From positions 1 to 64,000 of the forward strand of contig JAEVYT010000026.1 in the NCBI GenBank assembly GCA_023392615.1: DNA of 64,000 bases. Direction: 5' to 3'. This DNA is from Bacillota bacterium (GTDB lineage Bacteria; Bacillota; Clostridia; Lachnospirales; Lachnospiraceae). Below, piece after piece: positions 1 to 8,419 of this stretch. How positions within the stretch are numbered: the first letter of the stretch is position 1; each line of letters opens with the position of its first letter. Under the pieces are notes generated by a model. It did not search any database. It was not told the origin of the DNA and saw only the letters and a program-made list of their open reading frames with translations. Both the position numbers and the translations under genes were made by a program.

Positions 1-90
1 ACAGGTAACTGTGCAAAGCATCAAAGAGCTTTAACAGTAGCTATTAAGAGATCAAGACACATCGCTTTAATGCCATACACTATGGACTAA
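1..90 (+). CDS. rpsR: 30S ribosomal protein S18, 3' end only
   Basis: The frame is open from the window edge and ends with TAA at 88-90. The 29 visible residues (TGNCAKHQRALTVAIKR... ending in LMPYTMD) are the characteristic C-terminus of ribosomal protein S18, which binds 16S rRNA with S6 in the platform of the small subunit. The start lies outside the window. rpsF-ssb-rpsR is the usual operon, and here transcription stops directly downstream at a hairpin with a T-run. Confidence 0.93.
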   Translation, partial: TGNCAKHQRALTVAIKRSRHIALMPYTMD

Positions 91-102
91 ATCAAAATTG
101 AG

Positions 103-139
103 AGCCGTTTCATAACTTAGGTTGTGAGGCGGCTTTTTT
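103..139 (+). terminator. Rho-independent terminator after rpsR
   Basis: AGCCG at 103-107 and the following bases pair with CGGCT at 129-134 through a longer imperfect stem (TCATAAC with GTTGTGA), followed by a T-run. It closes the rpsR transcript before the accessory genes. Confidence 0.8.
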
Positions 140-313
140 TGGATTTTATAACTTGTTTTGCCACCGAGAGGGAAAAACAGAAAGCTGAAAAACAGAAAAT
201 CAATAAACATAATAACAACGATATCAAATTGATTAATTACATAATATGTATTAATATGGAATTATTAAACGGTTATGAATAAATATTTGAAAGGAACGTA
301 AAGGAGTACAATT

Positions 314-1948
314 ATGGATAATTCATCAGTAAGCTTGCTATGGCCTAAGGATAAGGAAAAGTACTTTTCAAAGATTCATCGAATAAACGCGGCTACGGAG
401 ACCAATCTCAGTTTAGAGGAACTATGTATTAGCATAACGAGTAATGAAAAACAATGTAAAATCATAAAAGAAATTCTGCTTAATATGTGCAACGACGAGG
501 AGGTGATCCGATATCGACAGAATATCTTCGAAGACTTTATGGATTCAGAGGAGCTTATATCTGCGATGGACAGTATATTAAAACTTTTAGAAGAACTACA
601 GCATGTAACGAATGAATCTTCCTCCTTCGAAGAGGCCAGATTGTGGAAGCTTTTTTCAAGATTTAAAGAGCTGGAAGCCTATGTTGATTGTGTGACTGAG
701 ATAAATCGATTAATGCGAGGACTTGATATTAAGTCAGAGGGACTTACTTCGATTCGTAATATAGTTAGTGAAATAAGCGAAGATGCAGAGTTTAAATCCC
801 TCACTGATACAGTGAAAAATCTTGAAATTGAGATAAATGAAATTCAAAGTATTACAATAGGGATTAATCTGGATTCCTCCTTAAATCCAATTGAAGCAAC
901 ACTTGTTTCTGTAAATAAGACAAGATTTATAGAACATTCTTGGTTTAAGGAATTGGTTCAACAAAAAACAGGTATGAAATATCAGGATTTCGGTAATATA
1001 TCAAGAATTTATAGAATGAGTGACGATAGAAGAAACCCTATTATGAACACCTTATATAGGGAGATAGACAAGATATTAACGCCAGTGATAAATGATCTCT
1101 CAGCAGGGTTAAAGCGTTATTCTCATATAAAAGGATATTATCTCCTCGAACTGATACCGGAACTGACTTTTTATTTGGGATGTACGGGGTTACTTAAGAA
1201 ACTAAAAAGTAATGGAATGCCACTGTGCAAACCTGAAATTATGAAGCTTGATGATAGAAGTTGTAGGATAAACGATATATACAATATTAATCTTGCTCTA
1301 CATATGCTAAGACAAAATGATAGTCCGGCTGAAAAATTAGTGCTAAACAATGTTAGCTTTGATGAAAATGGTAGAATATTGATTCTGACCGGAGCAAACA
1401 GAGGAGGGAAAACAGTCTATACGGAAGCACTAGGGTTGGCCTTTTTATTATTCCAAGCAGGGACTTTTATTCCTGGCACGTATGCTTCGATTAGCCCTAC
1501 AGATCACATACTGACTCATTTTCCGGTTGATGAAAACCAAACTGTGGAGCTGGGAAGACTGGGTGAGGAGACAAAACGTTTGAATGAAATATTTCAAGAA
1601 GCAACCAAGTTTAGCTTGGTCCTATTAAATGAATCACTTTCCAGCACAAGTTTTTCAGAAGGTTTATTTATTGCACAAGATGTTGTAAAGGCATTCAGGT
1701 ATTTGGGAGCTAGAGTCATATTTAATACACATATGCATGAACTTGCATCCTATGCTGATAGGATGAATAAGGAAGTTTCAGGAGATAGTAAAATTATTAG
1801 TATGATTACAGGGCTGGTAAAAGGGGAACGTTCTTATATTATTATACCGGGAGAACCAACAGGAAAGAGTTACGCGATGGATATCGCACACAAATTTGGT
1901 ATAAGCTATGAGCAGATTTTAGATACCATCAATAAGAATAACTCTTAA
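314..1948 (+). CDS. MutS-family ATPase domain protein (stand-alone)
   Basis: A 544-residue protein whose C-terminal half (from about residue 330) is a MutS-type ABC ATPase. The Walker A is GANRGGKT at residues 360-367. The Walker B region reads LVLLNESLSST (N439-E440), so the usual Asp before the catalytic Glu is Asn. A signature-like segment and the His-containing switch FNTHMHEL follow. The N-terminal half resembles MutS core/lever helices; no mismatch-recognition domain I and no Smr domain is visible. It is therefore neither canonical MutS nor MutS2 but one of the uncharacterised MutS-like ATPases common in clostridia. The ATG follows an AAAGGAG site at about 300-306. Function unknown; binding of branched or mismatched DNA is only inferred from the family. 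Confidence 0.75.
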   Translation: MDNSSVSLLWPKDKEKYFSKIHRINAATETNLSLEELCISITSNEKQCKIIKEILLNMCNDEEVIRYRQNIFEDFMDSEELISAMDSILKLLEELQHVTNESSSFEEARLWKLFSRFKELEAYVDCVTEINRLMRGLDIKSEGLTSIRNIVSEISEDAEFKSLTDTVKNLEIEINEIQSITIGINLDSSLNPIEATLVSVNKTRFIEHSWFKELVQQKTGMKYQDFGNISRIYRMSDDRRNPIMNTLYREIDKILTPVINDLSAGLKRYSHIKGYYLLELIPELTFYLGCTGLLKKLKSNGMPLCKPEIMKLDDRSCRINDIYNINLALHMLRQNDSPAEKLVLNNVSFDENGRILILTGANRGGKTVYTEALGLAFLLFQAGTFIPGTYASISPTDHILTHFPVDENQTVELGRLGEETKRLNEIFQEATKFSLVLLNESLSSTSFSEGLFIAQDVVKAFRYLGARVIFNTHMHELASYADRMNKEVSGDSKIISMITGLVKGERSYIIIPGEPTGKSYAMDIAHKFGISYEQILDTINKNNS

Positions 1949-2089
1949 TCTATGCTATTGCGATTATATACATAAGTAAAAATCTGATATACGGTTATTA
2001 TAACTTCTTTCATATAATATATTAGTTACAAGATAGTCTCTGTAAAAGGAATATGGATATTTTCGTGGTTCCTTTGGAAAGAAGTCAAG

Positions 2090-3037
2090 ATGGAACGTAA
2101 GAAAATTGTAATTAATATTGCTATTATTGGGTTGTTTTTTATACTCTTCGTGGTGTGGGAGCAGAATTTTATACATAGAGCATTACCAACATCAACTACA
2201 CCATCATTAAAGAATAACAAATTTTATTTAATTACAACGGATAATCAAGATGAATTCTGGAAGTATATTAATGAAGGGGCATCGGATATGGCGTCACTTA
2301 CCGGGGTTAAATACTTTTGGAAATATCCGGACGAGAGGAACCCCCAAAAGCAAATAGAGGTTATTAATGAAGCGATTAAGCAAGGCGCTAGTGCGTTGTT
2401 GATATCTGCGGATGATACTAGAAAGTTATCGGGAGTTGTTGAAGATGCTAAGGCGAAAGGGATAGAGGTAATCTATGTGGATGCCCCAGCAACGGAGGAG
2501 GCAGTTACGACACTGTCAACAAATAACTACGAAGCGGGCATTGCAGCAGGGGAAAAAATGATTTCCTATCTGAAAAAGAAAAAAATCGAGTCAGGATCAA
2601 TTGGTATTATTACATTCAAAGATAAAGTGACGGAATCGGAGAGGGAGAAAGGATTCCGTGACGCTTTAGCAAAGGAACCCCAATATCAAATTGTTCCAAC
2701 GATATATTCAGGAACTTCTCCTGAATCAGCGGAGGTTAAGGCTGAACAATTAATGAGTACACGTGACGATTTAGTAGGTTTATTTGCAACAAATGAACCC
2801 ACGAGTGAGGGTGTTGGCAAAGCGAATAGCGATGTTAAAAATAAGTATACTGTTGTAGGATTTGACAAATCTGAGAAAACAAAAGAATTATTAGATGCGG
2901 GTAGCATAGATGTAATCATAGAACAAAATCCATATACTATGGGGTACGTTGGGATGGCTGAGGCTATCGCTGCAGTTCTCGGAAAAAAAACAGGGCCGAA
3001 TTTTTTTAATACCGGGTTTAATATATTAGAGAAGTAA
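2090..3037 (+). CDS. Membrane-anchored sugar-binding protein, LacI/RbsB fold (copy 1)
   Basis: 315 residues. Residues about 5-23 form one hydrophobic helix with no lipobox Cys, so the protein is probably held by an uncleaved signal anchor. The rest is a type I periplasmic binding protein of the ribose/LacI fold: motifs such as ALLISADD, VIYVDAPA and TVVGFDKS are typical. It is a tandem paralogue of the next gene, with an almost identical N-terminus and similar sequence throughout. No ABC permease or ATPase for a sugar lies nearby, so it may serve a transporter encoded elsewhere or act as a sensor input domain. The ATG is preceded by a GAAAGAAG purine tract. Confidence 0.75.
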   Translation: MERKKIVINIAIIGLFFILFVVWEQNFIHRALPTSTTPSLKNNKFYLITTDNQDEFWKYINEGASDMASLTGVKYFWKYPDERNPQKQIEVINEAIKQGASALLISADDTRKLSGVVEDAKAKGIEVIYVDAPATEEAVTTLSTNNYEAGIAAGEKMISYLKKKKIESGSIGIITFKDKVTESEREKGFRDALAKEPQYQIVPTIYSGTSPESAEVKAEQLMSTRDDLVGLFATNEPTSEGVGKANSDVKNKYTVVGFDKSEKTKELLDAGSIDVIIEQNPYTMGYVGMAEAIAAVLGKKTGPNFFNTGFNILEK

Positions 3038-3111
3038 TGGAATATATATTATAGAAGATCATTTCATATAGTTATATGAGATATATAACATTGATTGGAA
3101 GGCTGGTTAAG

Positions 3112-4062
3112 ATGAGGCAAAAAAAAATAATTATAAATATTGCTATAATCGCGTTGGCATTTATGTTGTTTGTTATATGGCATCATTCTTGCCTAGAACC
3201 TTCCACAAAGACGAATGCATCCAATGTAAAATATTATAAAGTATATCTAATAACAGTAGATAAAGGATTTCAATACTGGGGAATGCTTAATCAAGGAGCA
3301 TCCGATATGGCAAAACTGGTTGGGATACAGTACATATGGGATGCACCTGAGGTTAGGAGTACAAAGGAACAAATTGAGATTATTAATAGAGCAGTTGAAA
3401 ATGGAGCAGATGCCTTATTAATTGCAGCGGATGATCCTAGAAATATATCTGGTGCAGTTGAGGATGCAAAAGCTAGGAATGTAAAGGTAATCTATGTTGA
3501 TTCCCCTGCCTATGAAGAGGCAGTCACAACACTGACGACAGATAATTATGCAGCCGGTGTAAAGGCAGGGCAGACCATGATATCACTACTTAATAATGAA
3601 GGAATCAAAAGTGGAGCCATCGGAGTCATTAATCTGGCGGATAAAGCCAATACCAAGTTAAGGGAAGATGGGTTTAGAAAAGTGATTGAGGAGGATGGAA
3701 GATTTATAGTTCCACCCGCAACCTATACAGCTACCGATAAACCGGAAGAGACTCAGGTTGCAGCTGAGAAGCTGATTAATGATACCAAGGATTTGGTGGC
3801 TCTATTTGGAGCTAGTGAAGGAACAAGCATTGGCGTGGGTAATGCTAACAAGTTATATGATAATAAATACATAACTGTGGGGTTTGATAAAACTCCGATT
3901 ATTCAGAAGTTATATCGGGAAGGCAGTTTGAAGGCAATTATTGCTCAAAACCCATATACTATGGGTTATCTTGGAATGGCAGAAGCGGTAGCAGCGATAT
4001 TGGGGAAGGATACCGGTCCTGATTACATTAATACGGGTGTTTCTGTAATCGGTGGTGAGTAA
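3112..4062 (+). CDS. Membrane-anchored sugar-binding protein, LacI/RbsB fold (copy 2)
   Basis: 316 residues from the ATG at 3112. An in-frame upstream ATG exists at 3076, but 3112 aligns with the N-terminus of copy 1 (charged residues, then INIAII and a hydrophobic helix) and has a GGAAGG purine site about 10 bases upstream. It has the same ribose/LacI-type binding fold, with motifs ALLIAADD, VIYVDSPA and TVGFDKTP. The two genes are 75 bases apart and look like one transcription unit created by duplication. The ligand is unknown. A terminator follows at 4114. Confidence 0.75.
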   Translation: MRQKKIIINIAIIALAFMLFVIWHHSCLEPSTKTNASNVKYYKVYLITVDKGFQYWGMLNQGASDMAKLVGIQYIWDAPEVRSTKEQIEIINRAVENGADALLIAADDPRNISGAVEDAKARNVKVIYVDSPAYEEAVTTLTTDNYAAGVKAGQTMISLLNNEGIKSGAIGVINLADKANTKLREDGFRKVIEEDGRFIVPPATYTATDKPEETQVAAEKLINDTKDLVALFGASEGTSIGVGNANKLYDNKYITVGFDKTPIIQKLYREGSLKAIIAQNPYTMGYLGMAEAVAAILGKDTGPDYINTGVSVIGGE

Positions 4063-4113
4063 TGAGAGAACAAAATGGATATGCTAGGATACAAGATATA
4101 ATCAATATTCCGG

Positions 4114-4154
4114 CGCAGAGTTCGTATGTTTGAATTCTGCGTTGGATTTTTTTT
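4114..4154 (+). terminator. Terminator after the sugar-binding gene pair
   Basis: CGCAGAGTTC (4114-4123) pairs with GAATTCTGCG (4132-4141), with one G-T pair, followed by eight T at 4147-4154. Confidence 0.85.
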
Positions 4155-4159
4155 ACGAC

Positions 4160-4197
4160 TTTACATAAAATTAACAAAATTATACATTCGCTTAACG
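4160..4197 (+). promoter_or_regulatory. Probable Pho box (PhoP-binding direct repeats) upstream of pstS
   Basis: Four TTAACA-like hexamers are phased at about one helical turn: TTTACA 4160, TTAACA 4171, TATACA 4181 and TTAACG 4192 (steps of 11, 10 and 11). Direct repeats of TT(A/T)ACA at 11-bp spacing are the known binding signal of PhoP in Gram-positive bacteria. They lie just upstream of a TATAAT at 4231-4236 that has no good -35, as expected of an activated promoter. Confidence 0.65.
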
Positions 4198-4230
4198 CTT
4201 GTCTGATATTAGATTTCACAATGCAGAAGT

Positions 4231-4236
4231 TATAAT
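4231..4236 (+). promoter_or_regulatory. Probable -10 element of the pstS promoter
   Basis: TATAAT lies 48 bases before the pstS ATG and downstream of the phased Pho-box repeats. No -35 near consensus is visible 16-18 bases upstream. Confidence 0.5.
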
Positions 4237-4284
4237 TAGTACGTAATCATGTAAAGTGAATATTAAATAAAAAGGAGATGTATC

Positions 4285-5667
4285 ATGAAAAAATTTCTAT
4301 CAATTGTTTTACTAATTGCTCTGGTAGCTACCGGTTTTACTAATGTTTCGACACCTGCTTCAGCAGCAGCACTCAATGGTAAAGTAGTATTCTCCGGATC
4401 TACATCAGTTAATCCGCTCCTACAGGCACTAGGTGAGGCATTTATGAAGAAAAATCCGGGCGTTAAGATTGTAGAGCAGAACGTAACCGGTTCTGGTTCA
4501 GGTATTTCAGATGCAAAAAATCTTAATAGCGGTGTTGACTTTGGTATGTCTAGTAGAAAACTAACTAGTGATGAGGCAAACGAATTAGACAAATTTCAGA
4601 TTTGCTTAGACGGACTTGCAGTAGTGGTAAATAAGAGTAATCCAATTAAAGGGATTAGTTCGGCAGGGCTATATAAGATTTATACAAAGAGCTCTTCTGC
4701 AACAAATTGGAATCAGATCAAAGGTTCCTATTCCTCAAGTGTAAAGGTTGCTCCTTTCGGACGTGAGGCAGGTTCCGGTACCAGAAGTTGTTTTGAAGAT
4801 TTCTTTAAAGCAGATTATGGTGTAGTACTTCCTAGCGGATATGATGCAGCACTTGATGGATCTCTTGCAAGTACCGGTGTAATGCAGACGACTGTTCAAA
4901 AGAATAAAGGTGCCATCGGATATATGTCTTTTGGCGATATGGATGAGAGCAAGGTAAAAGCATTGATGGTAGATGGGATTGAGCCTTCCAAGTATACAGT
5001 AGCAGATGGAAGCTATCCGATTAAGAGGCCGTTCTTATTGGTATATAATAAGAAAAAGACTCTAAGCCCTGAAGCAAATGCATTCATAGATTTTGTAAAG
5101 AGTGCAGATGGTCAGGCTATTATAAGCAAAATGGGATTTGTTAAGAACGACCTTGTTAGAGTAAAGGCAAAAAAAATAAGCTTAAATAAGACTTCTATTA
5201 CACTTAAACCTGGTGCAACAGCAGGGCTTTCAGCGACAGTAACTCCTTCCAATACGACAGACAAGGCAGTGACATTCACCACATCAAATAAGAAAGTTGC
5301 TACAGTAAACAACTATGGACTTGTAAAAGCAGTTGGGGTAGGAACAGCTGTTATTACGGTTAAAACGAAAGATGGTTCTAATGTAGTTCGTAAGTGTACA
5401 GTAAAAGTTATCAATCCTGTATCAAGTGTGAAACTAAACAAATCAAGTGCTTCTGTAAAAGTAGGTAAAACACTTACATTAAAAGCAACCGTTAATCCGT
5501 CAAAGGCAACAGATAAGTCGGTTACCTGGAAATCCACTAATACAAAAATTGCTACCGTGACATCCAAAGGTGTTGTTAAGGGTAAAAAAGCAGGAACGGT
5601 TACAATTACGGCTATTACTAAAGAAGGTGCAAAGAAAGCGACCTGTAAAGTAAAAGTCGTTAAATAA
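4285..5667 (+). CDS. pstS: Phosphate ABC transporter substrate-binding protein PstS with two C-terminal Ig-like (BIG2) domains
   Basis: 460 residues: signal peptide about 1-28 (MKKFLSIVLL... ending near PASAAA), a PstS-type binding domain at about 30-290 (GSTSVNPLLQ, NVTGSGSGI, GREAGSGTR phosphate-loop motifs), then two bacterial Ig-like BIG2 repeats (about 293-375 and 378-459) with TLKATVNPS and VTWKSTN signatures. It is the extracellular phosphate receptor for PstCA. Two things are unusual: there is no lipobox Cys, although Gram-positive PstS is normally a lipoprotein, and the Ig-like tail suggests retention by wall or surface contacts instead. RBS AAAAGGAGATG. It heads pstSCAB behind a Pho box. 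Confidence 0.92.
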   Translation: MKKFLSIVLLIALVATGFTNVSTPASAAALNGKVVFSGSTSVNPLLQALGEAFMKKNPGVKIVEQNVTGSGSGISDAKNLNSGVDFGMSSRKLTSDEANELDKFQICLDGLAVVVNKSNPIKGISSAGLYKIYTKSSSATNWNQIKGSYSSSVKVAPFGREAGSGTRSCFEDFFKADYGVVLPSGYDAALDGSLASTGVMQTTVQKNKGAIGYMSFGDMDESKVKALMVDGIEPSKYTVADGSYPIKRPFLLVYNKKKTLSPEANAFIDFVKSADGQAIISKMGFVKNDLVRVKAKKISLNKTSITLKPGATAGLSATVTPSNTTDKAVTFTTSNKKVATVNNYGLVKAVGVGTAVITVKTKDGSNVVRKCTVKVINPVSSVKLNKSSASVKVGKTLTLKATVNPSKATDKSVTWKSTNTKIATVTSKGVVKGKKAGTVTITAITKEGAKKATCKVKVVK

Positions 5668-5686
5668 GAGTACATCAATCGATTGA

Positions 5687-5722
5687 GGTTAATGGCACTG
5701 CGTCCTAGCAGTGCCATTAACC
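5687..5722 (+). promoter_or_regulatory. 15-bp perfect hairpin in the pstS-pstC gap (processing or attenuation element)
   Basis: GGTTAATGGCACTGC (5687-5701) pairs perfectly with 5708-5722 around a 6-base loop. There is no T-run, so it is unlikely to be a simple terminator. Such intercistronic hairpins can stabilise the upstream mRNA 3' end, which would give more PstS than PstCAB. The role is inferred from position. Confidence 0.6.
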
Positions 5723-5775
5723 AATTCACGAGAGGCAAAATATATAAATATCATCTCATTATACAAGGAGTATAT

Positions 5776-6654
5776 ATGAATAATAAAAGGATACATAGAA
5801 ACAATAACATATTCAAAGCAATCGTTTTTTTCTTTGCGTTTATTACGTTTCTATCAGTAGTGTTGATCGGTATATTTATGGCCGCAAATGGAGGTCCCAG
5901 TATTATTAAGGTGGGTCTCAAAGATTTCCTTCTTGGAGCAGTGTGGGATTCTGCGAATGATCCGCCTAAGTATGGCATATTAAACTTTATATTGTCTTCC
6001 TTCTATTCAACTTTCTTTACTGTGTTGATAGCAGTACCGATTTCCATTCTTGTAGCGTTGGCAATTGGTCAGTTGATGCCAAAAGGTATTGCCTCTGTAT
6101 TGCGGGCAATTATTAGCTTACTGGCAGGAATTCCTTCTGTAATCTATGGTTTTTTAGGATTAATTTTTGTAGTACCATTTGTTCAGAAGGTATTTGCTCT
6201 ATCATCAGGTTTAACGATGCTCTCTGCGATCATTGTTTTAATCATCATGACATTACCTACCATTATTAGTGTTAGCGAAACCAGCATTAACGCAGTAAAT
6301 GAAGGGTATATGGAAGCTGCTTACGCACTAGGAGTAAGAAAGGAGTTTGCGCTTTTTACTATTATAATTCCTGCAGCTCGTTCGGGGATAATGGCAGCAG
6401 TATTGTTAGGAGTAGGAAGAGCAATCGGAGAGACGATGGCGGTGATGATGGTTGCTGGCAATATTCCACAGGCACCTTCTATGCTTAAACCTGTCCGATT
6501 TCTGACAACTGCGATTGTTACTGAAATGTCCTATGCTACAGAGCAAACAAGAGGTGTTTTGATCGGAATTGGGTTGATACTATTTGTATTTGTTTTTATT
6601 ATTAATTCCGTATTTCGTTATTTTATTAAAAAGGCGGGTAGGATGAATGGATAA
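5776..6654 (+). CDS. pstC: Phosphate ABC transporter permease PstC
   Basis: 292 residues from the ATG at 5776, which has AAGGAG at 5765-5770. The upstream in-frame ATG at 5683 would put the N-terminus inside the 5687-5722 hairpin and is rejected. It has about six membrane helices and the binding-protein-dependent permease EAA loop (EAAYALGVRKEF...). It forms the membrane channel with PstA. The stop overlaps the pstA start by 8 bases, implying translational coupling. Confidence 0.93.
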   Translation: MNNKRIHRNNNIFKAIVFFFAFITFLSVVLIGIFMAANGGPSIIKVGLKDFLLGAVWDSANDPPKYGILNFILSSFYSTFFTVLIAVPISILVALAIGQLMPKGIASVLRAIISLLAGIPSVIYGFLGLIFVVPFVQKVFALSSGLTMLSAIIVLIIMTLPTIISVSETSINAVNEGYMEAAYALGVRKEFALFTIIIPAARSGIMAAVLLGVGRAIGETMAVMMVAGNIPQAPSMLKPVRFLTTAIVTEMSYATEQTRGVLIGIGLILFVFVFIINSVFRYFIKKAGRMNG

Positions 6655-7528
6655 AAATTTATATAAAAGACGAATTAGACCGGGTATTATTGCAATAAGA
6701 GGGTTGATTTATGCAGTTACGGCTGCTGTAATTTGTATGGTCGTTGCAATTATTATATATCTTATTGTAAAAGGACTACCCTATATCAATTGGAATTTCC
6801 TAACTACAGCACCATCACGTCTGGATGAAACCTACGGAATTGCGCCTATGATCATTAATACTTTATATACCGTATTGCTTACCCTGATTGTATCAATTCC
6901 GGTTGGTATTGGTACAGCAATTTATCTTGCTGAATATTCCAAGCCCGGTAAAATTATCGATGCTTTTCGATTTTCGATCGAGATTTTAGCAGGCATCCCT
7001 TCAATTGTATATGGATTGTTTGGTCTTGCATTCTTTGTTAACACCTTTCGTATTGGCAGTAGTAGCGGGTCCATGCTGGCGGGTGCACTAACCTGTACTT
7101 TAATTGTATTGCCAACGATGATACGAACTACGGAGGAAGCCTTGCTTCAAGTCAATCCGACGTACAGAGAGGCAGCCTATTCTCTGGGAGCTTCTAAACT
7201 ACATATTATCCGCACGATTTTACTGCCCGGAGCTTTACCGGGGATTGTAGTAGCTGTAATACTCAGTGTAGGAAGAGTGGTCAGTGAGTCTGCAGCTTTA
7301 CTTTATACCGCCGGTATTGATTATAATATGCCTGTCAACTATTTGAAGCACGTAACAGAGCCTGGAGCAGGGTTGACTGTTCAGTTGTATCTATATGCTA
7401 CAGAAGGCGGATCTCCTGATTGGGTGCCTTATGCTATGGCCACAGTATTAATTATTTTAGTCTTTATAATAAACATGATGGCTAATATAATAGCAGGTTT
7501 ATTCAAAAAGAAGGTGAGTGTAAAATAA
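6647..7528 (+). CDS. pstA: Phosphate ABC transporter permease PstA
   Basis: 293 residues with about six membrane segments and the permease EAA loop REAAYSLGASKLHIIRT. The conserved PstA segments EILAGIPSIVYG and GRVVSESAALLYTAG are present. It pairs with PstC in the phosphate importer. The ATG lies inside the end of pstC, and the TAA shares its last base with the pstB ATG, so pstC, pstA and pstB are translated as a tightly coupled set. Confidence 0.93.
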   Translation: MDKNLYKRRIRPGIIAIRGLIYAVTAAVICMVVAIIIYLIVKGLPYINWNFLTTAPSRLDETYGIAPMIINTLYTVLLTLIVSIPVGIGTAIYLAEYSKPGKIIDAFRFSIEILAGIPSIVYGLFGLAFFVNTFRIGSSSGSMLAGALTCTLIVLPTMIRTTEEALLQVNPTYREAAYSLGASKLHIIRTILLPGALPGIVVAVILSVGRVVSESAALLYTAGIDYNMPVNYLKHVTEPGAGLTVQLYLYATEGGSPDWVPYAMATVLIILVFIINMMANIIAGLFKKKVSVK

Positions 7529-8277
7529 TGAGTATTATTACTACAAAACATTTAAATCTAAATTACGGAGATAAGAAAGCTCTGAATGATATCAATATAG
7601 AGATACAAAAAAATGAGATTACAGCATTGATTGGTCCATCTGGCTGTGGAAAATCAACATTTTTAAGAGTGATTAACCGCATGAATGATACAATCGCGAA
7701 TTGTAAAGTGAGTGGAGAGGTGATTTACGATAATATCAATATCTATGATAGGGATGTTGATCCTATGCTGATACGTAAAAGAATTGGTATGGTATTTCAA
7801 AAGCCCAACCCTTTCCCCTTATCCATATATGACAATATCGCATATGCTCCCAAGTATCATGGTGTAAAGAAAAAGGAATTGGATGAAGTGGTAGAAAGTA
7901 GCTTAAGAGCAGCGGCTCTGTGGGATGAGGTGAAAGACTCTTTGAATAAAAGTGCCTTGGCATTATCCGGTGGTCAGCAGCAGCGATTATGTATAGCGAG
8001 GGCAATTGCTCTAAATCCGGAGGTGATACTGATGGATGAAGCCACAAGTGCTCTAGACCCTATCTCTACCTATAAGATAGAAGATCTTCTAGCGGAGATA
8101 AAGAAAATCTACACTGTTATTATTGTTACACATAATATGCAGCAGGCCTCGAGAATTGCAGATAAAACTGCCTTTTTTCTTCTAGGTGACCTTGTGGAAT
8201 TTAATTCTACCAAAACAATATTTTCAAATCCTCAGAATAAAAAAACATTGGATTATGTGAGTGGACATTTTGGCTGA
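7528..8277 (+). CDS. pstB: Phosphate ABC transporter ATPase PstB
   Basis: 249 residues, the usual PstB length. Walker A GPSGCGKS lies near residue 36, the Q-loop is MVFQKPNPFP (diagnostic for PstB), the signature is LSGGQQQR, Walker B is VILMDEATSALD and the switch His is in IIVTHNM. It powers phosphate uptake by PstCA. The start overlaps the pstA stop (TAATG). No phoU follows, although it commonly ends this operon; the next gene is a LacI-type regulator after 142 bases. Confidence 0.95.
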   Translation: MSIITTKHLNLNYGDKKALNDINIEIQKNEITALIGPSGCGKSTFLRVINRMNDTIANCKVSGEVIYDNINIYDRDVDPMLIRKRIGMVFQKPNPFPLSIYDNIAYAPKYHGVKKKELDEVVESSLRAAALWDEVKDSLNKSALALSGGQQQRLCIARAIALNPEVILMDEATSALDPISTYKIEDLLAEIKKIYTVIIVTHNMQQASRIADKTAFFLLGDLVEFNSTKTIFSNPQNKKTLDYVSGHFG

Positions 8278-8341
8278 TAGCATGTGTACCAAAATTCAGG
8301 TTGCATAATAATGCGAATTGTCGTATATTAGAGTTGGTTCA

Positions 8342-8365
8342 TCCACTATACTATTAGTGGTGATG
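8342..8365. repeat. Inverted repeat upstream of the LacI-type regulator gene
   Basis: CCACTA-TACTAT-TAGTGG with flanking ATC/GAT symmetry lies about 60 bases before the regulator start. It could be an autoregulatory operator or a weak hairpin after pstB. There is no T-run. Position is the only evidence for function. Confidence 0.35.
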
Positions 8366-8419
8366 TACTGTGTTTGACTTGGAACATTCAGTTATTATCA
8401 AACAGTAGGAGGTACCAAC

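Noticed and set aside
314..1948. Canonical MutS or MutS2
   Set aside because: Lacks mismatch-recognition domain I and Smr; length and Walker B differ.
3076..3111. Upstream ATG of the second sugar-binding gene
   Set aside because: No ribosome site, and the downstream ATG aligns with the paralogue's N-terminus.
5313..5738. 141-codon minus-strand open frame
   Set aside because: Shadow of the PstS Ig-like domains; Thr/Val-rich by reflection.
5683..5775. Longer PstC start at 5683
   Set aside because: It would place the N-terminus in the perfect 5687-5722 hairpin, and a good ribosome site precedes 5776.
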